A stretch of 64,000 nucleotides of DNA, from positions 1 to 64,000 of the forward strand of contig JADFUC010001700.1 of NCBI GenBank assembly GCA_019722365.1. The letters are read 5' to 3'. The DNA is from Lithospermum erythrorhizon. Lineage: Eukaryota > Streptophyta > Magnoliopsida > Boraginales > Boraginaceae. The first letter of the stretch is position 1. The number at the start of each line of letters is the position of its first letter. The notes below the pieces were generated by a model. The model was not told the origin of the DNA and did not search any database. It worked only from the letters and a program-made list of their open reading frames with translations. Below, in pieces: positions 34,407 through 47,899 of the stretch. Both the position numbers and the translations under genes were made by a program.

Positions 34407-37400
34407 ATGAACAGATTAAAGTTGATTAATAGAAATTCAATTTGGAAGCACAATAAGGTACTTTCATAGTTTCAAATTCTTATTATTTAAATATAATCTA
34501 ATCAGTTTTATAATATTTATTCAATTTATTTGAACCTCTCATTTTATGTTGGTTTTTTTTTTAATATTTATTTTGTTCCCGTTAATCAGGTTAGGAGATC
34601 ATTTGGTATTCAATCGGTAATTGGTGAAAGTAATTTTTGTGGAACTGTACCCCGATTTCAACATGTATTTTGTCAACATCGGAGTAAGAATATTTAAATT
34701 AAAGTACTTACATATGTATAAATAAATATATCGAAGTATTTGAATGGAAGCGTTATTATTAAATATTCATGTAAGCGGGCAACTTGGGATATAGACTTGG
34801 TTTTGTTTTATTTGGTTTGTATAATTGTATCTCTATGTATGTGTAGTGTGAGCACCAAGTGATGGAAATTCGCTAAATATTATGTTCAATGGTGTTATAA
34901 TCGGAAATTAACTAGTTAATTTGTATGGAAATATCTCCCTAAGGATCATGCAGCTAGATGTCTAATTTCTGCATTCCACTAAGTGCGCTCGGCTGAATGG
35001 AATAGAACGACTCCATTCAACTCTATGTTAGGTTATCTCTTTGGTTAAGCTCATAAACTCAGGGTCTTTGTCTATTTGATATGTTTTTGTCCAACATCGG
35101 TTTCCCTTTGCCTCTATAGAAATTTGTGACTACCATAGCTTTACAACTTACTGGTGTCTCTATTGGATAGTGTAACCATAAAATATTTGGGAACACTCGT
35201 ATGTGCAAAGATTTGCTGAAGCATGTTTTAGTTTATCCACCATAGTTGTATCAATGGTGTGAGATGGCTGGTGGTTTATAAATAAGTGTCATTTATTAAA
35301 GCTTCATAATGTTTTTATAGAGTGTCACGTTCAACAATAGTTTTCAAGAGCTATGGTGGTAGTTGAATTTTGATTTCGTAGAGTAGCATATTGATATTAT
35401 TGCCCGAGGATTTGAGCTTCTCTGTTCTATGGCTGTTCACATGCTTTGCAAAATGATGCTCATAGATCTTTTGATTTCAAATTAGTTAGTTTGCAAATTG
35501 CAACGGTTTTCTCCTTTTCTTCATTGACTGTCTCACATAATTATTTTAATATCTATGTGTCCATGTTTTCATTTGTCGTTCAGATATTTATAGTTACTGT
35601 TTTGCTGGATATCCATCTGCCTTTGCAACTCAACGGCTTGATCCCTTCAAACGTCTCTTCCATTCAACAGGTTGGCCTTCTATCTTAACCAATTACTTTC
35701 GATATCATATGCATTATTTCGATCTAGTTCTTTGTTATGCGCATTCTTATGTATATCAACTATCAAGGGATTTGTTACAAAGACAAGGATTATTATGGAG
35801 TTCTGGGTGTATCTGGTAATGCTAGCAGAGATGAGATTAAGAAAGCTTTCCATGCTGTAAGTACATCATTGTGATTTTTAATTTCTTAATAATGTTTTAC
35901 TTTGACTTTCTTGTTATTATAATGTTTTATTAATCTTTATATTAATTTTAGGTCAAATGATATTGAATTTATTTATACGTTATACCCTCTTGGAAGTCGT
36001 TCTTCTACTTAACTGTTGTTCTCTGTAACTATCATAATTCATGTTGTCCATATACTGCTGTTTTCCTTGACTTTTGACACTCATGATACATAATCAAAAC
36101 AATTAAACAATGATATATAAATAGTCAATAAAATATACTCCCTCCATTTCAAATAGATTGTCTAGTTTTGAATTTAGATGTTTGACTTTTTAATTTTTTT
36201 ATTTAAATATATTTGTATATGTTTTATAGTATTTGGTGAAATATATAAAAAGATTGTATTTCAATGAATTTTACTATTGATACAAATGGAATTTATGTGG
36301 GTCAACGAAGGTTATTAAGTTTGTTACTTTTGACCATTGAGAAAAAAACTGGAAGATCTTTTTTGAAACGGTGGTAGTAGTAGCCTAGTAGGTATAAGTA
36401 CTATCATCAAGTTAATAAGTTTATAAGTCTACAACATAATTCCTCGAATTGTTGTCTTTTCTGTACTGCATTTTTTAAAGGTTCTTAACTTTTTTTTGTA
36501 GCTGGCGAAGAAGTACCATCCTGACTCAAATAAGAATAATCCTTCTGCAAAACGAATATTTCAAGAGATAAGAGAGGCATATGAGGTCTGTTATTATTCG
36601 TTCTTAATACTATTGAGTAATAACTTGTAATTATACACAATACTTATCTTAATAAAAAAACTCATCATTGCTATGGAAGATGAATTTTAGGTCTTGCAAG
36701 ACCCAGAAAGGAGATCACAGTACGACCAGGTACATCCTCCATGGTTCCATCAGTGTCTTCTTTTTCATTTTATTTTCTTAATAAAATGTTGTGGTTCTTA
36801 ACTGAGGTTTTGATGAAAATCCTATCCGACCTTAATTTTTGAGCTATGAATTGTGTCTTCTTGTAATTGCAGATGAAGGATAGTTCCACGAGTACGGAGA
36901 ACTTAAAATATGGAAATGGAGATGCAGGAGGCTTCAGATATTCTCGTCAAACCCATTTCTCTGATTCATTTCATAAAGTGTTTTCAGAGGTATCACTGCA
37001 TGCAATAATTTGATGTAGTGGAATGGTCTGTTATTTGGAATAGTGCCCAATCCTCTGATATTTAATGATCATTAATTTTTGATTGACTGATGTGTTCCAG
37101 ATATTTGAAAATGAGACAGAAGGATTTGCAACTGATGTTCAGGTAAACAGGGCGTCCTGGTCTCTGAAGTTATAACACACTAGATTCCCCATTTAGATTT
37201 GCCTAATTGCTTGCCTGAATGTGACAGGTGGAGCTTCCACTCTCCTTCCATGAAGCTGCTACAGGATGCACAAAACATATCTCGTTTGATGCAGCAGTCC
37301 CTTGTGATTCATGCAGTGAGTACAGTTTTTAGCAGTCTTTGATTATTTCTCTTCAGAGTTGAGATTATATCGAGGGAGGGGGAGGGAGAGGGCGAGTACG

Positions 37401-40400
37401 AATGATAAAGTAGGCAGCCTAACATTACATGGATAGCCTCGATTTAGAATTCTTCAGTGCTGCTGAATATCCTTGATTTTTTTTAATATTGACGTTTTTA
37501 TCGAACTTTCCCTTGTTCCTTTATCTTGCTTCCCGGGGAGGCTTGATATCAGTAACGATTCCAACATGAAAGTCAATTTATCTCAACATGATTCTAGGAA
37601 GAGGAGATAAGGGTTCTCTTGAAATGAGCCTTGCCAGATCTTGGACCCTTAGCTTTCTACGAATATGTCCGGGGATAATTGGTCCAAAATATAACCTGGT
37701 TGCAATTAGATTATTCCTACTGTCCTACGGATATTTTTGAATTTATATCTAAATCCCTTCCAATTAAGATTTCAGATTGTATGTTGTTGCAAACTGTGCT
37801 TCTATGACATGTCAAAGCTAAAGCACCTACCAGCACAATTTTTTGTAGATGCTGTTTCATTAGACTTGGTTTCCACTGTCTTGTTTAGTGTCATGAGAGG
37901 AAAACTAACGGCAAAAGTTCCTGGTTGGTTATGTTCTATGTAAATTTTTACTTTACAAAAGGATTGTGCCTCAAACAATTCTCCTACTATTTTGATATGA
38001 ATGTTTGTCTATGACAATAAGGGATGGATTATTACTAAATACTCCTGCTAGAGATGAATTACAAGATTTCAAACCTTTGCCTGTCTTGGAGTCCTCATCA
38101 GAAAGTGGGTTAGAAACATTCAATTTCTGATGTTATTGCTTTGAATGTTTTTATGAATATATCCTTTTTTATTAGTCATTAGTTGTGATGTTATCCAATT
38201 CTTCTGGGAACTCCGAATGGCGATTGAGAAATTAAGATGTACAGTTGCTCTTTTTTTAGCATAGACGATTAAAAATATCAGATTGCTTGATTTAAAGAGT
38301 CAAAGCATACATGAAATATGGAAGATGTGTACTTCTTTCTTTATTGATGCACCATTAATGAATTATGATTTAGCAATGTTGGCTCATAAGTCGTCATTTA
38401 GAGTTAGAATCCATTGGATCTGCATCTTTACACATAGAATCTGAGGCAGCCCTATTCTTTTTCTTGTAATGGAGTTCAATTTGATACCTGACTAACATTT
38501 TCAAGAGCATTGGTCAAATGTTAGTGGTTATGAGTTGGACAGATACTTGATGTTCAATGATGTTCAGAGTGCTGTTAAAAACATAATCTATTTTGTGAGA
38601 TTGATCCACACTGAAAATGTCCTAATTCTCGTTTTGTCTTTAACTTCTTTTCCTGTTCTTTTTTTTATGTTATGATGGTGTTTCGAGTTTTTAGGTGAAA
38701 TTCTTCTTTTGTTTTGGTGTTTGGCTACTTTTCCAGTTGTTTATCATATTCTGCAAATGCACAGATGGGCATGGACATCCACCAACTGCGAAACTAAAGA
38801 CGTGTCCTACATGTCAAGGCATTGGAAGAGTAAGTCAACCACATATCTTGTTCTAGAATAATACTAATGGTGGAAAGTTGACAGCCCCACAAATCTACCC
38901 TCTTCGAAAAGAAAAGAAGAAAGCCCCCCCGGAAAGAAGTGGGATTGTTTCTTGATGATTCAATATTTCAATCTAATATATCCGCTGAGAAGTGAGAACT
39001 TCCATCTGATGCAGGTGACAATGCCTCCATTTACGGCAACATGTATGTCTTGTAAAGGATCTGGTAGAGTCATTAAGGTTAGTCTTGAACAATGATCTAA
39101 GTTAAGTTAATATCATATGTCAAGCAATTAATATGCATTTTTGTAAAGGATTCCTGCAGGATGTGCCAAGGATCTGGTGTAGTTGAAGGTGTAAAGGATG
39201 TTAAAGTCACTGTACCAGCAGGTTTCCACCTATGCATCTCCTGCATCATGTAACTGCACATTAAGTCATGACTCATGACTCATGAGTATGTAGAGTTTCA
39301 GTTTGTTTGAAAGTCTCAATGCGGTTCCCATAATGCCAAGTTCCATGTTTGTAGAGTTTCAGTTTGTTTGGAAGTCTCAATGCAGTTTCCATAATGCGAA
39401 GTTCCAAAATAGATGTTCTAAGTTAACTTTTAGATATTGCAGAGGATATGTTGAATGATAATCCTTGAGGCTTACAGTTTCCATAAACTTATAATTAAAT
39501 TTTTTCTCAGTCATAATTCATAACATTGCATTTGAACAGCTATATATGGTTATCATAACCATAGTAGTTTAGAGCACACTATTGTTTCCAATATAGAGCA
39601 TAGCACGTGCCCTGAAACTAGTGATACTGTAGATTAGCCTGCATTTCTTTAATATTTTTTGGAGAACATAACTTAATGGACTCTTTTCCGTCTTTATCTA
39701 AGGCACCTTATATAATAAGGCAATAGCTTGTTAAGATGGCATTAGCTTTGATGCTGCCAATTTCGCTTTTGACCACTTGTGATTTTTAAATATCCTGGAA
39801 AAATAAGAATGGATGTTAATCAGGGCCCTTTTACCTTTGAAGTAGTTGGGAATTATTATTTGCGAAGAAGTCAAATCTTTAAAGCAGCAAATACTTGGAT
39901 CGTCTACAGGCTAAAAGTTGAACTATCATTCTTTAATAGTCATTTGTTTCTTGTATCCCGTTTGTCTCTAAGAATACAGTTATCCCGTTTGTCTCTAAGA
40001 ATACAGTTGAAGGTAGTGCTATGTAAAAGTACTGTTATTTACTTACGCATCTTTTGTGAAAGTAATGACTAAATTTATGTGGTGGCCATTTCTTTTTGGG
40101 TAATGAAATAGGTGTGGATTCTGGGGACACAATTCATGTACCCAAAGCTGGCAATGCTGGTGGACGAGGGAAGCTGCCAGGAAACTTGTATATAAATATT
40201 AAGGCATGGATATTTAATTTGTTCTACTACATTTTGCTGCTATGATTGACAATCTGTACGCATATATTAAATTTGCCTACAATTGACATTCTTGATTCTG
40301 AATAATGTGATTGCTTGTATTTGAGGCTAAGATTTACTCTTATTGAGGTCTAGTCTCTTACTTATACTTTAGTATAAACCATGAAGACAGTTATGATGGG

Positions 40401-42803
40401 AGCACATAACCTGGATGCATCTCATTCAACATGGGACTTGCAGTCCTGATTCTCATTTGTAAAGAGCATCAACTTTTCTTTCTTAGTTCTCGAGTCCATG
40501 TGATTACATTTCTAAAAGGGGGCTCCTGAAAATGTAGTCAACTTCTGTGCCTTGATGAATTTTTTGGTGTCTCTACTGTTCGTAATTTTATTGTTCGAAA
40601 GGATTAAAAGATGATTCTCCATGGTCTAAATCTTTTCTATCTATTTCAGACTAGGTTTAGTAGATGTATGAGAGAATAATCCATTTATGAATTTGAAAGA
40701 AATCTGTTTGTAATAGCTGCAGGTCTACATTAAATGCTTCTAATTCTGTTTATACTGCTGTATTTTTAGATTTTGATTTTCTAGATGGATTTTAATGTAT
40801 ATCGCTCTCTGAAAATTATGTTTGAATCTTTATTAAGGTTGGTCAGGATACTCTTTTTGCAAGGGATGGAGCTGATATATATGTTGATTACACAATAAGC
40901 TTCACTCAAGTGAGAAACCTGATGTTTATTTGAGTTTTAAATTTACTAGTATTTCTTATGCTTTACTTTTTCATCCAACCCTCAATCAGTCGTTCTGAAC
41001 TAATAGTATTGTCATAGAATGACAATTTCTTCCATTTTGCTTTCTAAAAGTAACCATGTTGTATCAGGCTATTCTTGGTGGTAAAGTTGAAGTGCCTACT
41101 CTGTCTGGTAAGACACAATTGCAGGTAGGACTTCTTTTTTCCTGTCCGTTTTTGGCTGCTGTTACTTAGTTCTATCTACATGTCCCATCTTTCTCCATTC
41201 TTGAGAGTTTATTTGACCCAAGTTGTGGATTGCATGGCAGGACTATTATGATCTTTGATTGAGTTTTTTTTCTTTCCCTTATGTCAGAAAAGCGAAGGTC
41301 CTCTTGGAAAAACTTGTTTCTCATTACAGAAAATTGTTTAGTTTTTTCTATCTCAGCACTCATTTAGTCCCGGAATTTTCTTTCTTTTTTAAATTCATCG
41401 TTTGCTATTGTAATCCAATTTCTCTCTACACTCAACAAGTAAATCTTATTGTGGAAGCATTTATATATAAACATGTTTAAACTTGTGCAACAGCTGCGAA
41501 CTGTCGGCAATTATTTCACCAGAGTAAGCATTCCTTTACCTTATCTTACCTGTAAATTTTGTAACTGTTCTGGACTTCGTAGATACCCAAAGGAGTCCAG
41601 CATGGCCAGTTGGTTTCTCTTAAAGGCAGAGGTTAGAGGCTTTTCCTGACCATTCCTTTCCCTGCTCCCCATCTTTTCTCTGAAAAGTATTATATTTCCT
41701 GCTTTGTGCTGTCTCAGGCTTACCAAGAAGTGGATTTTTTGTGGATCATGGGGATCAATATGTTCGGTTTCGCATAAACCTTCCAACGTAAGCTGAATGC
41801 TTCTCTTACAGTTTGCGGGTTTTGATATACAAGTGTTAATGAGTTTAGATTATCACTCAGCTGGGACAAAGTTCTATTTACTTGTTATAAAGCAATTGGT
41901 TTCTCCCATTAATTGAATGTACTGGCAGTTGGACTGGGCACGATGTGGGTGCGGTTTGGCTGTTAATCCATATGTCCAGTCAATTTCTTGTTCCTATATT
42001 TCTGCATGAACTCCTAGTTGGAGTTACATATATATCACAAACAAGTGTTTGTCCATTCATAATCAGCAATCTGCTGGAAATGAATTCTAACATTGCTCTC
42101 GAGGAAAATTTTCATAACTGGTTGATATCTGGTACAAGTGTTTAGCAAGCATCAGGAAATATTCTTCCTGAAAAAATTTATAGTTTTAGTATCCCCACCC
42201 CACCACCATCCCCTAATTTTCTGTCAGAATTGGTTGTTCGATAGTATTTATTTGCTTTGGATTGTATTTTTTTCTCCCGATCGATTTCTTTTGGTGCTGG
42301 ATTCACAGTGTCGATCTCCTCGTTCATTTTTATTTATACTCTCTTGCAGAGTTGTAACTGAAAAGCAACAGGCTATACTTGAAGAATTTGCCATGGAGGA
42401 AATAAGCTCTGAAAATAGCAAGTATATGGAAGGCAATTGGTGAGTGCCTAACAGACTTGTAATCCTAAAGGTGATGTGAAGAATATCAAAGAACAATTCA
42501 TAAATGATAAATGAAACGGGAAACAATTTTGGATCCGTAAGCTAGTCACGTAATATTCCACTAAGGTTTGGAAGTTGGATTCAGTTTAATTTGGTTGGAC
42601 CTTCCGATCAGTGCTGTTTGGTTGGACCTTCATATTGCGGTATTTTCTTTTAAACTGAGAATGTTGTACTAGAACCATCGATGCTTTTCTTGTTTCTCAA
42701 ACAGTTCAAATTTAAATGAAGTTTAATCCGTCTAGTTCTATTCTCAGTGTAGAACAATCTTGAAATGGTTAACAGGCTTTATCAGCAGCTATCTACTGGT
42801 TGA
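34407..42803 (+). CDS. ATJ1: Mitochondrial DnaJ (Hsp40, type I) chaperone, AtJ1-like
   Basis: Twenty exons: 34407-34457, 34590-34683, 35417-35488, 35584-35670, 35768-35856, 36502-36585, 36691-36729, 36873-36989, 37101-37142, 37228-37315, 38765-38829, 39015-39077, 39149-39221, 40112-40203, 40838-40909, 41068-41124, 41583-41631, 41718-41787, 42350-42439, 42776-42803. All phases agree (1422 nt, 473 residues). It should stimulate mitochondrial Hsp70 and bind unfolded proteins. An Arg-rich N-terminus fits a mitochondrial presequence. The J-domain (about 107-175) has HPD at 137-139. Four zinc-binding repeats follow: CDSCNGHG (251), CPTCQGIG (268), CMSCKGSG (286), CRMCQGSG (300). The substrate-binding domain ends in LYQQLSTG, as in Arabidopsis AtJ1. 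The intron after 40203 has a GC donor. Exons 1-3 rest on phase and splice sites alone. Confidence 0.88.
36138..36376. mobile_element. Stowaway-type MITE in DnaJ intron 5
   Basis: Starts ctccctccatttcaaataga after a TA. It ends with a region whose complement (ctaccaccgtttcaaaaaag) resembles that start. It is about 240 bp and related to the elements at 30293 and 31271. Confidence 0.6.
39290..39411. repeat. Tandem duplication, 61-bp unit, DnaJ intron 13
   Basis: Two units beginning gtagagtttcagtttgttt (39290 and 39351) with only a few differences. A short palindromic actcatgactcatgagt precedes them. Confidence 0.8.
39954..40007. repeat. Perfect tandem duplication, 27-bp unit
   Basis: Two adjacent identical units containing tcccgtttgtctctaagaat, within DnaJ intron 13. 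Confidence 0.85.
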
Positions 42804-43855
42804 ACTTACAGGTGGCAGCGCATTGTTGAACTCGGCCCTAAATTTGTAGTTGAGTTCTCAATACTCCTACTGGGCCTTCTGTTCCTCCTTAAAATCATTG
42901 GATGACAACATGATGATCAGCTCGAGGGGCTCACCTTTTCACAGGCGATCCTTCTATTTCTCAACAAAACCATTGGATGCGGTGTTGGACTGGAGTGAGT
43001 TGAGGAGTCGCGGTTTATTGTTATCCTTCAATGTTCAGTTCTTTCGATCTGAACTGGTTACTATACGACCCATGAAGCTCACGGGTGGCAGTCTATATTA
43101 TAGAGAAATAGAGGTAGCTGACATGATTACATTTTTTGGGTACTCACGATACATATACAGTTATCTGATATGCATGCCCGAGTTGCGAAGCTTATGTGTG
43201 ATTTTGTTTCTAATATTCTTATTCTTTGTTGAATGATTAGACTTCAGTGAAGTTCTCCCATTGATTTGGAATTTTATTGTCCATTTGGGGGTTAAGGAAC
43301 TGTGCTTACATTTTATTGTCCATTCATGATCCTTGTGGGATATTTTGTAATCTATAAGGAAGAAACTTGATATAGTATGAGAAGCATTTCCAATGTTTGT
43401 GTCATGTGGCACTTGGTATATTACATTGTGTTATATATTCCTATTACATTCAATTAATCAAGGCAAACTATGTTTACATTTTTAGCTTCCAAAGCTTCTT
43501 TGTCCAAAACGATTTTTAGAAACAATGACATTGGGTAATTTCTAGTAGTATCTATATTAATGTATGATAATCTTTAATTTCAAATTAAAATGTTGATTTT
43601 ATGAGTAGTATAAAATGAAAATAATGACTTGTCATTCTATGTATCTGCATGTATTTTTCTGGCTCTGTGTGATGGTCCCAGAAGGCCCATCAAGAAAACA
43701 AGTGTCCATCTATGGGAGTCTGCTTAAGATAATGTTTAATTCATCATCATGTTCCTTTTTGTTTTTATATCTTTTAGGCATTTCAGATTTTCTCAATATT
43801 TATTGTGGATTATGTGATTATACTCATCATAGGTATGTGATGAACTTGAAGATCT
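42804..43855 (+). other. Probable DnaJ 3' UTR and intergenic DNA
   Basis: A 128-residue open frame at 42850-43236 follows the DnaJ stop but matches nothing I know. It most likely lies by chance in the 3' untranslated region. Nothing else is recognised. Confidence 0.4.
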
Positions 43856-46535
43856 GATGGAAGGGAATAACATTGTCGTATTGTTCCTTTATGAATTAGA
43901 GAATTTGCAAATAGAGTGATAAATTGCCTTTTATTTGAATGGGGGGTAGAATCGATATTTTAGCAATTTTTGCTCTTGCGCCTTTATAAAAGTGTGAAAT
44001 CATCATACTAATAATCCCTCGATATTTTTATCCTAGGATATAATGGAAGAATTAATCGCGAAATATGATTTAATTGATCAGTATTAAATTTTTTTTTTTA
44101 ACCACTTAAATATAAGGTTGCTCCTTATGAGAGTCTAGTTTACATTGCATGGAGATATAAGAGTGATACTTAATTTTCTAGTTATTTACCCGTTAGAGTT
44201 ATATATCGGGACACACCTTTACTAATATATGGATATATATAGAACTAGGTATACATATGTCATGCCTAGAACGAGGCTAGAATAATGCTAATCCCTCAAA
44301 TCATGATCTGTACTATAATCAATGGATTGACATATATGAATCAATATCCTAGTATCGCTCTTATTTGACAGCTCATGCTAACATGCATGCAGTCTCAAAT
44401 TTCCAATATTCAACAGCACCATATCAAACAAAGTGTTGCTATTTCATGTTCTGGAGATTTTTGATACCCCAAATTGGCCAGTATGATTTGATGTGTACCT
44501 GCAACATCTGGTGAAGTTTTTGGAGACTTTTGCTTCAACTCTAGTGCTTGAAAATTTTCATTTGCATCTTCTTGAAATTAAGATTGATTTTTCAATCTTC
44601 TATTGTGCTTTATTTCTCCATAAAAGTAGGAAGCAAATCCCCAAAAAGAGAGGACAAGGGACACAACTTTTTCAACCTCAATTTTTTCTTTGTAAAAAAT
44701 GATTGCTAATACTTCTGTAATAGAAAATTACTCCGTTGACACCTACCAAGAACATTTGCCATACAATTGCATTAAGTACAAGAACAACGTAATATTGCAC
44801 TTCTCCTAAATCGAATTCTCTTGTCTCCCTTGCAATGGTCTAATGAAAAAGATAAGTATTGTTAGACATTTATACATAGTTTATTTTTACATATAATTTC
44901 AAAGTCATTTTGGTGTTGTTTGATGTTATTAGTTCGTTGTTAAATGTTAATTATGATCTTAATCGTGACAATAAGCTACAAGTACATTTCGAACAAAGTG
45001 GAGCTAATAAGCATGATAGGAAATAATCAAGCAAGTAGGGTTAATTGGTAAAATAATGCTTATGTACCGAACTTAGACGAGTTCGGTTTAGATTCTCAAG
45101 GATAGTAAAATGGATGCTTAAATATATATGACATAAGGAACCAATACTAATTTAGTATTCAAAAAGAGTTAATTGCTGATTTGGTCCTTATAGTAGGATC
45201 AAGTTGTAGTTTAGTCTCGATAGTTATATTGTTACAGATTAATCCTAAAAATGACAAAAAAATTTACAGTATGGTCCCAAAAGTGACAAATATTGTACAT
45301 TTGTTCCTATTTTGGACGTTAAAAAAATAAGAATGAATGTGCAACATTAATAATCATTTTTAGGGGCAGCTATTCTACTGTACTACTTTAGGATTATGTG
45401 CAAGAATACAACTATACGTGACTAAGCGCAATTCGATCCCACTATCTGAAGCAAACAACTCCCAAAAAAGAAGAAGTTAGATTTAAATGCTGTGTATAGA
45501 TTAAATTATGCAGGAATTAATTTGTACCCGATTTAAGAGTATGTCAATCGGCTTTCCTAAAATTTTCTCTAAAAATACACTCATAATCATCACTTTTCTT
45601 ATTTTGAAATTTAGCTTTATGTATGTCTTTAACGGCTTATATTATTAAAGCATCTCGTAAAAATTAGTATTCAAGATTTTCAATAATAAAAGAAAATATA
45701 AATAATATAGAGAAATGAGTACGAAATTTAGAATGTGTGCAAATTTTTTAAGGTGTTCAAATTATTTTAGAGATCTGAAAAAATATTATTTTATTAATTT
45801 TTAAATTCTTTCACCCCATTATACCTTTTAGGGAGCGGATGGACAGGCTCTAATATCCTTCTTACTTCTTAAATTAAAGCCAATTTGGAGTAACCAAACG
45901 AGCCTAAATAATTAGATTTCAATATCACCAACCGGTCAAATGGAATAGTTTTGTTTCTCTATACGGAGTAATTTTGTATACTATATCAAGAGTCAAGACT
46001 ACCAACTTTTGTAACGCCTAATCCGTCTCCACTCGGAAATTAAGGATTAAAATACACAAACAAATATACCTGAAAATCTTTGTTGATGTACCAACACTGC
46101 AAAACACAGTAGCACTAAAACACATAACCATATTAAACTCCATAGCTAAACTGTAACAAACCTCCTGTTTCCTCTTCCTATAACACATCTCAATCAAAGG
46201 CATAAGAAACCCATAAATACAAGCATTCAAAATCATCATAACAAACCCCAGAACGTACTCCTCCTTCGCCTCCCCTTCCGGCCTATCGCCATTCGAACAA
46301 AACCCTAAAAGCACCGCTCCAAGAGTGAGCAAGAACACAGTATTTACAGAATAAGGAGTGAATTTTTGCTTCACAAGAAAGAATGCAAAAGATGCAGTGA
46401 AAGCTAGTTGGCTAGACAAAATGAGGGCAGACGTCAGGAAACGGGTAGTTCGATGATCGGAAAGTATAAAAATCAACTGCGCCCATTATAAGGCCAATTA
46501 GTAATGAAGATATTATGAGATCATTTGATTTAAGT
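43856..46535. repeat. Segmental duplication block, pseudogene copy
   Basis: This block is collinear with 56916-62100. The similarity includes 3' flanking DNA (ataacattgtcgtattg, tttgcaaatagagtgataaa), both purine-permease exons and intron pieces. It ends inside exon 1 near 46535, which truncates the gene. Confidence 0.8.
44464..46535 (-). pseudogene. Purine permease (PUP) pseudogene
   Basis: The remnant exons are 46535-46070 and 44839-44464. They are very similar to the intact permease at 57340-62353, including SSQLAFTASFAFFLVKQK, TPYSVNTVFLLTLGA and EFDLGEVQYY. Compared with that copy, the 5' end is lost (about 80-100 residues, first membrane segments). A 2-nt insertion near 46436 and a 4-nt deletion just before the exon 1 donor shift the frame. 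A 47-nt deletion in exon 2 (junction near 44723) removes the segment that starts CSSALLSG and shifts the frame again. The intron is short (about 1.2 kb) and lacks the SINE and the Copia element seen in the intact copy. It cannot make a transporter. Confidence 0.88.
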
Positions 46536-46559
46536 ACAATGTTAAATGAATAAAATTAT

Positions 46560-47110
46560 ATAGTAAATAATATTTTGTTGGTTTATAATCATTTATGTAT
46601 GTACCTTTAAAAGATAGGGGGCAACATTTATAATTGTAAAGTTGAGACAAATTATATTGTTGATAAATGATTATAAAAGATAGTTTATATAGTAAAAGAA
46701 TTATAATGTTTGCCCCTAAACAAATATTATAATTCTTATCTATATAGACAAAATATTATAATATAATTCTTGTCTATATAAACAAATAATATAATTCTTG
46801 TCTATATAAACAAATATTATAATTCTTGTCTATAATATTTTTGCCCCCTATAATATAATTCTTGTCTATTTGATAAATGATTATATAGTGAAAGAATTAT
46901 AATATTTGCCCCTAAAATTACAATATTATAATCTTTTAACTTGTCTATAATATTTTTGCCCCTATCAACAATAGTACTTGTCTATAATATTTTATCGACA
47001 ATAGTTTACTATATTTGCCCCTAAAATGATTATACAAAATTATAATATTTTGCCCCTAAAATTATATAGTAAATATTTATTTATTTATTTTGGACATAAT
47101 CATTTACCAA
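46560..47110. repeat. AT-rich tandem and interspersed repeat
   Basis: Units such as tataattcttgtctatata, with aaacaaat and ttgcccct spacers, recur many times between about 46690 and 47060. The array contains no gene. It begins where similarity to the intact permease block stops and may mark the duplication breakpoint. Confidence 0.65.
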
Positions 47111-47669
47111 CAATAGTTTAGAAATTAGTGAGACTAAGAAGAAAGATAGGGGCAAGGCAGACAAAAATTAAAACCCGGAGGATAAATTAAAAATAAATCA
47201 TAATATAGGAGACAAATAGTAAATTAGCCAATTAAAATTACAAAATATATTAAGATTGTTAATTGTAAAAGTTGAAGCGTGATTTTTTCCGTTGTCGTTG
47301 TGAAGAGCCTTTAAATGCAGTAGTCAATCACCAATAAAGAAATTATCCGAAACATGTGATTTTCATTTAGCTATTTATGAGAATGGAATGAACGATTGAT
47401 TTTTTCGTTTGGCAAAGTTTATACATACTTTGATTGCTTCAATGAAAGATATTAGAACAGAGACGAAATGACTCTCCACAACGAATTTCCAATCAATCAA
47501 TTGAGAAGCATCACAATAAAAAAGCTAGCCACATGGATAAGTGTCTTATTGCTTTCTGCTGTACATTAGTAAAAACATACTTGAGCGTTGAAAATATTTA
47601 CAAGAACAAGGTCTTTAAACTTGAACATCAAAGTGTTTACAAAAACAACCACTATACGTTGATACGTTC

Positions 47670-47885
47670 CAACAGTATCAACGAAGAGCCCATTCTACGC
47701 CGCGGTAGTCATCGCCCGTGTAGGGAGAATTGTCGAGATGTCGCCAGGCAGATTAGTAAGCACATCTGCGGCGCCCAGCGTAGCGGGTAACTCATAGCGA
47801 GGCACGACCACGGATTGGCAACCAGTGCTGGCTAGCTGTAGGAGGTTCGAGCCGCGTCTGTGAGGGCCTTGGCCATGAAAAGAAG
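47670..47885 (-). mobile_element. Candidate SINE
   Basis: Read on the minus strand, a GC-richer island in AT-rich DNA starts with ggccaaggccctcac and has a B-box-like ggctcgaacctcc followed by tacagctagcc. Its layout is like that of the SINE at 58576-58796. No target-site duplication was identified. Confidence 0.4.
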
Positions 47886-47899
47886 CGGCCGTGTTCGAG

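Noticed and set aside
42850..43236. 128-residue frame after the DnaJ stop as a separate gene
   Set aside because: Unrecognised, directly downstream of the stop codon and most likely 3' UTR.
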